The notes beneath the pieces were generated by a model. It did no database searches. It had not been told where the DNA came from and saw only the letters and a program-made list of their open reading frames with translations. DNA of 5,053 nt, from contig JAGQUI010000226.1 in the NCBI GenBank assembly GCA_020438595.1, positions 1 through 5,053 on the forward strand, given 5' to 3'. The stretch comes from Propionibacteriaceae bacterium. GTDB lineage: Bacteria > Actinomycetota > Actinomycetes > Propionibacteriales > Propionibacteriaceae. Within the stretch, counting starts at the first letter, position 1. Each line of letters starts with the position of its first letter. Shown in pieces: positions 1 to 4,642 of this stretch. Made by a program: the position numbers and the translations under genes.

Positions 1-19
1 CCTATAGGCGCACCAGATT

Positions 20-46
20 CTGACAACTCGGGAGAGCGCCTAGGGT
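20..46 (+). promoter_or_regulatory. Probable promoter of the aminopeptidase gene, leaderless type
   Basis: TAGGGT at 41-46 matches the actinobacterial -10 pattern TANNNT. CTGACA at 20-25 matches TTGACA at five of six positions, but the spacer of 15 bp is short. Seven bases after the -10 lies GTG 54-56, where transcription would be expected to begin, so the mRNA would have no leader. An alternative reading uses TATAGG at 3-8 as the -10 and GGGAG at 30-34 as ribosome binding site for GTG 45. I prefer the first because the same arrangement recurs before three other genes here. Confidence 0.5.
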
Positions 47-53
47 GAGGGGC

Positions 54-1346
54 GTGCGCACGACCACTGAGAAGCTCCCCGGCCTGACCCTGACCACCCT
101 CACCCTCGACGTCCCCCTCGACCACACCGACCCGGGCGGCGTGCAGATCGAGGTGTTCGCCCGCGTCGCCACCGGAGAGGACGGCGCGAACAAGCCCTAC
201 CTCGTCTTCCTGCAGGGCGGGCCGGGCCACGAGGCTCCGCGTCCGCTGGGCGTGCCCGGCAGCCCGCCGTGGCTGGCCCGCGCGCTGCAGGACTACCAGG
301 TGGTCATGCTCGACCAGCGCGGCACCGGACGCTCGACGCCGATCTCCTCCCGCGTCGTCCGGGACGGGGATACGGTGCGCGCGGAACTGGTCGCGCCGCT
401 CGCCGGGCTGGACGCCTCCGCCCAGGCCGAATGGCTGCGGCACCTGCGCGCCGACGAGATCGTCAATGACGCCGAGCGGGTGCGGGAGGCGCTTGGTGCG
501 ACACAGTGGACGGTGCTGGGCCAGTCGTTCGGCGGGTTCACGACGCTGCACTACCTGTCCACGCATCCGGAGTCGCTCGCCGGCGCCCTGGTCACGGGCG
601 GGCTCAGCGCCGTCCAGCGCCCCGTCGACGACATCTACGCGGCGACCTGGCAGATCATGATCGCCAAGTCCGAGGACTACTACCGGCGCTTCCCCGGCGA
701 CCGCGACCGCGTCCGTGAGCTCAGCGCCCTGTGCGCGGACGGGCGGATCACGCTGCCCAACGGCGACCCCGTCTCCCCCGAGCGGTTCCGCACCGTCGGC
801 CACCGGTTGGGCATGCAGTCCGGGGCCGAGTCGCTGCACTACCTGTTCGGGCTCGACCACACCTCGTCCGCCTTCGCCCACGACCTCGCCGGCGCGCTGC
901 CGTTCGAGGGACGCAACCCGCTCTACGCGGTGCTGCACGAATCCAGCTACGCCGACGGCGTCGCCACCCGCTGGTCGGCCGAGCGGACGATGCCCGACCG
1001 GGTCCGCGACGACGTCACCCTGCTCGGCGGCGAGCACCTCCACCGCAGCGTGTTCGCCGAGGACACGGGGCTGCGTCCGTTCGCCGCGGCGGCTGGCCTG
1101 CTCGCCGATCACGAGTGGAACCAGCTCTACTTCCCCGAGCGGCTCGCGCAGGCCGACGTCCCGGTCGCCGCGGCCGTCTACCACGCGGACGCCTACGTGC
1201 CGGCGGAGTTCTCGCTCGAGACCGCCGCACTGCTGCCCGACTGCCGTACCTGGGTGACCAGCGAGTACGAGCACAACGGCCTGCGCATGGACACCGCCGT
1301 GCTCGACCACCTGATCGGCCTGCTCAGGGGACGCCGCTGGCTGTGA
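54..1346 (+). CDS. pip: Prolyl aminopeptidase (proline iminopeptidase), alpha/beta hydrolase, peptidase family S33
   Basis: Predicted cytoplasmic serine exopeptidase releasing N-terminal proline from peptides (EC 3.4.11.5). Counting from GTG 45 (433 aa), visible elements are the oxyanion-loop motif GGPG at 58-61, DQRGTGRS at 90-97, the nucleophile elbow GQSFGG at 159-164 with Ser161, a helical cap from roughly 185 to 340, an Asp candidate at 382 (YHADAYVP) and the catalytic His at 410 (EHNGLR). The length of about 430 aa and the LQGGPG form fit the larger Aeromonas sobria-type prolyl aminopeptidases rather than the enzymes of about 310 aa. No signal peptide or membrane segment is visible. I place the start at GTG 54 (430 aa) because GTG 45 lies inside the likely -10 box; GTG 45, with GGGAG at 30-34 upstream, remains possible. 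Substrate choice within S33 cannot be read from sequence, so 'alpha/beta hydrolase' is the safe minimum. The gene looks monocistronic, with a 159-bp gap before serS. Confidence 0.85.
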   Translation: MRTTTEKLPGLTLTTLTLDVPLDHTDPGGVQIEVFARVATGEDGANKPYLVFLQGGPGHEAPRPLGVPGSPPWLARALQDYQVVMLDQRGTGRSTPISSRVVRDGDTVRAELVAPLAGLDASAQAEWLRHLRADEIVNDAERVREALGATQWTVLGQSFGGFTTLHYLSTHPESLAGALVTGGLSAVQRPVDDIYAATWQIMIAKSEDYYRRFPGDRDRVRELSALCADGRITLPNGDPVSPERFRTVGHRLGMQSGAESLHYLFGLDHTSSAFAHDLAGALPFEGRNPLYAVLHESSYADGVATRWSAERTMPDRVRDDVTLLGGEHLHRSVFAEDTGLRPFAAAAGLLADHEWNQLYFPERLAQADVPVAAAVYHADAYVPAEFSLETAALLPDCRTWVTSEYEHNGLRMDTAVLDHLIGLLRGRRWL

Positions 1347-1384
1347 CGCCAATACGGTCCCTGAGGAGTGAGGAACGAGCGAAC

Positions 1385-1426
1385 GCGTCACGAAGGGCCC
1401 CGGTGCGCGACAGCCCTTCGTGACGC
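1385..1426 (+). terminator. Perfect 14-bp inverted repeat, probable terminator of the aminopeptidase gene or dispersed palindromic element
   Basis: GCGTCACGAAGGGC (1385-1398) is exactly complementary to GCCCTTCGTGACGC (1413-1426), with a 14-nt loop between. It begins 39 bp after the aminopeptidase stop and ends 66 bp before the serS -10 box. No T-run follows, as is common for actinobacterial hairpin terminators. GCGAA (1379-1383) and TTCGC (1434-1438) could add an outer 5-bp stem beyond small bulges. The octamer GTGACGCC in the right arm (1420-1427) also occurs across the aminopeptidase stop codon (1343-1350). It may be a terminator, a repeat-family member, or both. Confidence 0.6.
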
Positions 1427-1491
1427 CCTGCGCTTCGCAAGCTCAGCGCCGGGCTCCTCGGGGACCGTGTCGGGGGATTCTGTGCGAGCGA

Positions 1492-1497
1492 TAGGCT
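1492..1497 (+). promoter_or_regulatory. -10 element of serS, leaderless type
   Basis: TAGGCT lies 8 bp before GTG 1506, placing the predicted transcription start at or within a base or two of the start codon. No ribosome binding site separates them. I see no convincing -35 hexamer 15-19 bp upstream, so recognition may depend mainly on the -10. Confidence 0.55.
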
Positions 1498-1505
1498 TTC
1501 GGCTC

Positions 1506-2780
1506 GTGATCGACCCGAAGCTGCTGCGTACCGACCCCGACCGAATCAGGCGCTCCCAGGCGGCGCGCGGCGAATCGACCGAACTGGTCGACCAGCTGGT
1601 CTCGGCGGACGAGTCGCGCCGCGCGGCGATCGTCGACTTCGAGACCCTGCGCGCAGAGCAGAAGGACCTCGGCAAGCAGGTGGCCCGGGCCCAGGGGGAC
1701 GAGAAGGCCGCCGTGCTGGCGCGGACGAAGGAGCTCTCTGCGCAGGTGAAGGCGGCCCAGGTCGCGGTGGACGAGTCCGGAACCCGCTTCGAGGAGCTGT
1801 TCAAGCAGCTCCCGAACCTGGTCATCGACGGCGTCCCGACCGGCGGCGAGGACGACCTCTACGTGCTCGAGACCATCGGCACCCCGCGCGACTTCGCCGC
1901 CGAGGGATTCGAGCCGAAGGACCACATCGAGGTCGCCGAGGGCCTGGCCGCGATCGACATGGAGCGTGGGGCGAAGGTGTCCGGCGCCCGCTTCTACTTC
2001 CTCACCGGGCCCGGCGCGCAGCTGGAGATCGCGCTGCTGAACCTGGCCATGGCGAAGGCGGCCGAGTGGGGCTTCACGCCGATGATCCCGCCGGCGCTGG
2101 TGCGCCCGTCCGCGATGGAGGGCACCGGCTTCCTCGGCCAGGCAGCCGACGACGTCTACTACCTGGAGAAGGACGACCTGTACCTGGTCGGCACCTCCGA
2201 GGTCGCGCTGGCCGCCTACCACTCCGAGGAGATCCTGGACGCGGCCACGCTGCCGCGGCGCTACGCCGCGTTCTCGCCCTGCTACCGCCGCGAGGCCGGC
2301 TCCTACGGCAAGGACACCAAGGGCATCTTCCGGGTGCACTGGTTCGACAAGGTGGAGATGTTCGTCTACTGCGCGCCCGAGGACGCCGAGGAGTGGCATC
2401 AGTTGCTGTTGGGCTTCGAGAAGGAGTTCATCCAGCTGCTGGAAATCCCGTTCCAGGTGCTCGACGTGGCGTCCGGCGACCTCGGCCTGAGCGCGGCCCG
2501 CAAGTACGACTGCTACGGCTACGTGCCCAGCCAGGGCCGCTACCGCGAGATCACGTCCACCTCGAACTGCACCGAGTTCCAGGCCCGCCGGCTGAACATC
2601 CGGATCCGGGACGAGAACGGGGTGCGCCCCGCCGCCACGCTGAACGGCACCCTGTGCTCGATGGCCCGCCCGATCATCATGCTGCTGGAGAACCACCAGC
2701 AGGCCGACGGGTCGGTGTACGTGCCGGTGGCGCTGCGGCCGTTCCTCGGCGGGCGGGAGTTCCTGCGTCCCGGCGAGTAA
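1506..2780 (+). CDS. serS: Seryl-tRNA synthetase, class II, 424 aa
   Basis: Charges tRNA-Ser with serine via seryl-adenylate (EC 6.1.1.11); cytoplasmic, normally essential and homodimeric. Residues 1-~105 form the N-terminal helical-arm domain ([17 protein letters not shown] start, charged coiled coil around 35-100). The catalytic core follows: motif 1 region about 168-200, TSE at 230-232, motif 2 RREAG at 261-265, KVE at 282-284, YRE at 346-348, LNGT at 379-382, and motif 3 Arg388 followed by LLENHQ. All recognised ATP- and serine-contacting residues are kept. Two odd points: the strand usually reading K-[YF]-D-x-E-[AV]-[WY] is KYDCYGY (Tyr337 replaces Glu), and the usual HQF after motif 2 is HWF (Trp279). 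Start: GTG 1506 gives the family's typical M-I-D N-terminus and follows a -10 box; an upstream ATG at 1368 would add 46 residues read through the 1385-1426 hairpin and the promoter. A HAD gene downstream of serS is, as I recall, common in actinobacteria, which favours the housekeeping copy. Confidence 0.95.
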   Translation: MIDPKLLRTDPDRIRRSQAARGESTELVDQLVSADESRRAAIVDFETLRAEQKDLGKQVARAQGDEKAAVLARTKELSAQVKAAQVAVDESGTRFEELFKQLPNLVIDGVPTGGEDDLYVLETIGTPRDFAAEGFEPKDHIEVAEGLAAIDMERGAKVSGARFYFLTGPGAQLEIALLNLAMAKAAEWGFTPMIPPALVRPSAMEGTGFLGQAADDVYYLEKDDLYLVGTSEVALAAYHSEEILDAATLPRRYAAFSPCYRREAGSYGKDTKGIFRVHWFDKVEMFVYCAPEDAEEWHQLLLGFEKEFIQLLEIPFQVLDVASGDLGLSAARKYDCYGYVPSQGRYREITSTSNCTEFQARRLNIRIRDENGVRPAATLNGTLCSMARPIIMLLENHQQADGSVYVPVALRPFLGGREFLRPGE

Positions 2781-2789
2781 GCAGCGTCC

Positions 2790-2797
2790 GGGGGGGG
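2790..2797. repeat. G8 homopolymer run
   Basis: Eight consecutive G residues begin 9 bp after the serS stop codon. The run is intergenic, so length change would not alter a protein. It is a likely site of replication slippage or sequencing length error. Confidence 0.6.
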
Positions 2798-2821
2798 ATT
2801 CGGCCACCGACCCCGCCGCTT

Positions 2822-2883
2822 CGCTACCGCTACTTCGGCTCGCTACCCGTACTCGGGTAGCGTCCTCGACTACGGGTAGCGAG
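2822..2883 (+). terminator. GCTAC/GTAGC motif cluster forming alternative hairpins, probable serS terminator
   Basis: GCTAC occurs at 2823-2827, 2829-2833 and 2842-2846, and its complement GTAGC at 2857-2861 and 2876-2880. Two hairpins compete for one left arm. The compact one pairs CGCTACCCG (2841-2849) with CGGGTAGCG (2854-2862) around a 4-nt loop. The longer one pairs CTCGCTACCCGTA (2839-2851) perfectly with TACGGGTAGCGAG (2871-2883), 13 bp with a 19-nt loop that can itself partly pair. There is no T-run. Position, about 60 bp past serS and 46 bp before the next -10, suits a terminator or insulator; a regulatory role for the switching stems is only an inference. Confidence 0.55.
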
Positions 2884-2928
2884 GCTGAGGATTCCACCGG
2901 CGTTCATGAGGCTGTCACCGGCGCGAGC

Positions 2929-2934
2929 TAGCCT
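2929..2934 (+). promoter_or_regulatory. -10 element of the HAD phosphatase gene
   Basis: TAGCCT lies 10 bp before ATG 2945. Initiation about 7 bp downstream of the hexamer would leave a leader of only 2-4 nt, effectively leaderless. No Shine-Dalgarno sequence precedes the ATG. No clear -35 hexamer is visible. The element lies inside the N-terminal extension that a start at ATG 2906 would imply, and so argues against that start. Confidence 0.5.
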
Positions 2935-2944
2935 TGAGCGCAAT

Positions 2945-3796
2945 ATGAAGAACAGTGAACTGGCGGCATGGAGGCCGCAGGTGGTGGCACTGGATATCGA
3001 CGGGACGCTCGTCGATCACGAGGGAGTGCTACCCGACGAAGTACGCCGATCGGTTCGGCGAGTCACGGCGGCCGGGGTTCCGGTCGTCCTCACGACGGGA
3101 CGCAGCTGGCATGCCACGCGTCCGGTTTTCGAAGACCTCGGGCTGCCCACGGGCCCCGTGGTCGCGTCCAACGGCGCGGTGACGGTCGACTTCCCGCCCT
3201 TCGAGGTGCGGCAGGTGGCCACGTTCAACCCCGCCGACGTGATCGAGAAGGTGCTCCGCGAGCACCCCACGGCCGCGATCGCCGCGGAGGTGGTCGGGCA
3301 GGGCTACCGGGTGACCCGGCAGTTCCCGGACGGCGACCTCACCGGTCACATCACCGAAGTCAGCGTCGAAGACCTGGCCGGCAGCGATGTGACCCGCATC
3401 GTGGTCCGCGACCCGGAGTCCTCCGACGTGGAGTTCATCGACCTGGCGCAGCGCCTCGGCCTGCACGGGGTGAGCTACTCCGTGGGCTGGAGCGCCTGGC
3501 TCGACATCGCACCGGCCGGGGTGAACAAGGCCACGGCTCTGGCCGACGTGGTGGCCGGGTTGGGTTGCACCGCGGCCGACGTGCTCGCCATCGGCGACGG
3601 CCGCAACGACGTCGAGATGCTCACCTGGGCCGGACGCGGGGTCGCCGTCGGCGATGCCTGCGCCGAGGTGCAGGACGCGGCCGACCACGTCACCGCGACC
3701 TTCGCCGAGCACGGCACGGCGGTCGAGCTCGACCGCTGGTTCGGCACGCGGCGGGCGAGCCGACGGGTGTCGTCGCCGAGCGCGCTGGCGTCCTGA
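2945..3796 (+). CDS. HAD-superfamily phosphatase, Cof/subfamily IIB type
   Basis: Probable Mg-dependent cytoplasmic phosphatase acting through a phospho-aspartate; relatives hydrolyse sugar phosphates, nucleotides or cofactor phosphates, and the substrate here cannot be read from sequence. From ATG 2945 (283 aa): motif I DIDGTL at 17-22 with nucleophile Asp17 and acid/base Asp19; motif II TTGRS at 50-54; ASNGA at 74-78, typical of Cof proteins; a C2 (type IIB) cap from roughly 80 to 185; motif III Lys195 in GVNKATAL; motif IV GDGRND at 217-222 with metal-binding Asp218 and Asp222. GVAVGDA at 232-238 and the following AADHVT are also family-typical. The catalytic set is complete. Residues from about 267 to 283 are a Ser/Arg/Ala-rich tail beyond the domain. 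ATG 2906 in frame would add 13 residues, but a -10 box sits within that stretch. The gene has its own promoter, 164 bp after serS. Confidence 0.9.
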   Translation: MKNSELAAWRPQVVALDIDGTLVDHEGVLPDEVRRSVRRVTAAGVPVVLTTGRSWHATRPVFEDLGLPTGPVVASNGAVTVDFPPFEVRQVATFNPADVIEKVLREHPTAAIAAEVVGQGYRVTRQFPDGDLTGHITEVSVEDLAGSDVTRIVVRDPESSDVEFIDLAQRLGLHGVSYSVGWSAWLDIAPAGVNKATALADVVAGLGCTAADVLAIGDGRNDVEMLTWAGRGVAVGDACAEVQDAADHVTATFAEHGTAVELDRWFGTRRASRRVSSPSALAS

Positions 3797-3798
3797 CC

Positions 3799-3834
3799 CC
3801 GGGGCTGGGCCGAGGCCAGAACGGCGCGCCCCGG
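3799..3834 (+). terminator. GC-rich hairpin after the HAD gene, possible terminator
   Basis: CCGGGGC (3799-3805) pairs perfectly with GCCCCGG (3828-3834), starting two bases after the HAD stop codon. The 22-nt interior contains a smaller possible stem, TGG (3806-3808) with CCA (3816-3818). No T-run follows. In sequence this rich in G and C such a stem can arise by chance, so the call rests mainly on position. Confidence 0.4.
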
Positions 3835-3897
3835 ACCAGCCAGCTGCCGGGCCGGGCCGCGGTTCGACGTTCGGTCGAGCAGCCATCCCTTCAGTGA

Positions 3898-3903
3898 CAG
3901 GCT
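3898..3903 (+). promoter_or_regulatory. -10 element of the acetyltransferase gene, leaderless type
   Basis: CAGGCT differs from the serS -10 (TAGGCT) only at the first base and lies 6 bp before ATG 3910, so transcription would be expected to start at the A of the start codon. There is no ribosome binding site in the 6 bp gap. No good -35 is visible. Loss of the first T makes this the weakest of the five promoter calls. Confidence 0.4.
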
Positions 3904-3909
3904 GGGCGC

Positions 3910-4521
3910 ATGGACGAGTTCCCCACCGCACGCCTGCTACTGCGGCGCTTCCGTCGGTCCGATGCCCGCGCGCTGCACGGCTACCTCTCGCTGCCCGAGG
4001 TGGTGCGCTACGAGCCGTACCCCGTGCAGTCCGTCGAGGACTGCGAGCGGCTCGCGGACGAGCGGGCCGGGCGCACCGACATGTGGGCGGTCTGCTTGCG
4101 TGACTCGGGCGAGGTGATCGGGAACCTGTACCTGCACCGGAACGAGCCGCAGGCCTGGCGCACGTGGGAGCTCGGCTACGTGCTCCACCCCGACCACTGG
4201 GGCCGCGGGTACGCCTCGGAGGGAGCGTCCGCCCTGGTCACGACCTGTTTCAGGGCGTGGGCGGCGCACCGCGTCACCGCCGGGTGTGACCCGAGGAACG
4301 CGGCATCCTGGCGACTGCTGGAGCGCCTCGGCTTCCGCAGGGAGGGTCACTTCCGGGCGAACGCGTTCTTCGAGACCGACGCCACCGGCAACCCGGTCTG
4401 GCACGACAGCTACTTCTACGCGGTGCTCGCGGAGGAGTGGCAGGCGCCCCCGCCTGGTCGGGGTTTCGCCGGTCCGGGCGAACCTGCCCCTACATACGCA
4501 CGCCGGCACGATTCAGGTTGA
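3910..4521 (+). CDS. GNAT-family N-acetyltransferase, RimJ/RimL-like
   Basis: Predicted acetyl-CoA-dependent acyltransferase of the Acetyltransf_3 (RimJ/RimL) group, 203 aa, cytoplasmic. The opening TARLLLRRFRRSDA (6-19) is the usual first strand and helix. WAVCLRDSGEVIGNLYLHR (59-77) gives the central strands. ELGYVLHPDHWGRGYASEGA (87-106) holds the acetyl-CoA pyrophosphate loop, here WGRGYA, with a helix after it. AGCDPRNAASWRLLERLGFR (124-143) is the C-terminal cofactor-binding segment typical of the group. Residues about 178-203 form a Pro/Gly-rich tail beyond the fold. Family members acetylate ribosomal protein N-termini, small molecules or antibiotics; nothing here identifies the acceptor. 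The start ATG lies directly downstream of a -10-like box. Adjacent genes give no functional clue, and a separate transcript is likely. Confidence 0.88.
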   Translation: MDEFPTARLLLRRFRRSDARALHGYLSLPEVVRYEPYPVQSVEDCERLADERAGRTDMWAVCLRDSGEVIGNLYLHRNEPQAWRTWELGYVLHPDHWGRGYASEGASALVTTCFRAWAAHRVTAGCDPRNAASWRLLERLGFRREGHFRANAFFETDATGNPVWHDSYFYAVLAEEWQAPPPGRGFAGPGEPAPTYARRHDSG

Positions 4522-4529
4522 CCTCAACC
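4516..4529. repeat. Short inverted repeat across the acetyltransferase stop codon
   Basis: GGTTGA (4516-4521) and TCAACC (4524-4529) are exact inverted copies separated by CC. The left arm contains the last codon and the TGA stop. The 2-nt spacer is too short for an RNA hairpin, so if functional it would be a dyad bound by a protein dimer. Chance occurrence is quite possible. Confidence 0.35.
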
Positions 4530-4533
4530 AACG

Positions 4534-4563
4534 GCACCGACCCGTCGATCGACTGCACCGACC
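4534..4563. promoter_or_regulatory. Direct repeats flanking a palindrome, possible regulator site upstream of the DUF4921 gene
   Basis: GCACCGACC occurs at 4534-4542 and again at 4555-4563, start to start 21 bp, about two helical turns, so both copies face the same side of the DNA. Between them lies the exact 10-bp palindrome GTCGATCGAC (4544-4553). The block is centred about 57 bp upstream of the DUF4921 -10 box, a reasonable place for an activator. No regulator can be named from the sequence. Confidence 0.35.
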
Positions 4564-4581
4564 GTGCGGCTCGCAGCAGAG

Positions 4582-4593
4582 CGGCCCGGGCCG
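4582..4593. promoter_or_regulatory. 12-bp palindrome at the -35 position of the DUF4921 promoter
   Basis: CGGCCCGGGCCG is a perfect 12-bp palindrome ending 12 bp before the -10 box TAGCCT, so it covers the place where a -35 hexamer would lie. A bound dimer there could block or replace -35 contacts. All-G/C palindromes are frequent in such GC-rich DNA, so this is a weak candidate. Confidence 0.25.
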
Positions 4594-4605
4594 GCGGCGC
4601 AGGGG

Positions 4606-4636
4606 TAGCCTGATTCGGTAGATCGATTCAGGGGGG
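4606..4636 (+). promoter_or_regulatory. Promoter -10 and ribosome binding site of the DUF4921 gene
   Basis: TAGCCT at 4606-4611 is identical to the HAD gene's -10 hexamer. Transcription from about 4618 would give a leader of roughly 25 nt. That leader carries AGGGGGG at 4630-4636, six bases before GTG 4643 and nine before GTG 4646, which serves as a Shine-Dalgarno-like site. Unlike the other four genes in the window, this one therefore appears to have a leader. Confidence 0.5.
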
Positions 4637-4642
4637 TCCGAG

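Noticed and set aside
1347..1505. T-box or other tRNA-sensing leader before serS
   Set aside because: No T-box sequence or specifier arrangement is seen, and the promoter hexamer 8 bp before the start leaves no leader RNA.
2066..2860. 264-codon + strand open frame inside serS
   Set aside because: Frame-shifted reading of conserved SerS sequence, rich in Arg/Gly/Pro, no independent evidence.
1443..2897. 484-codon open frame on the minus strand spanning all of serS
   Set aside because: It is antisense to a clear SerS. Long antisense frames are expected where third positions are nearly all G/C, and its translation is biased to Val/Leu/Arg/Gly with no recognisable domain.
2906..2944. Upstream ATG 2906 as start of the HAD protein
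   Set aside because: The extra 13 residues are not family-like and their DNA includes the TAGCCT promoter hexamer; ATG 2945 fits the domain boundary.
2968..3897. 309-codon + strand open frame overlapping the HAD gene
   Set aside because: It is a shifted reading of the HAD coding DNA. The translation is Arg/Gly-rich and lacks motifs, while the HAD frame holds all four catalytic motifs.
3029..3931. 300-codon minus-strand open frame opposite the HAD gene
   Set aside because: Low-complexity antisense translation with no start signal or domain; a base-composition effect.
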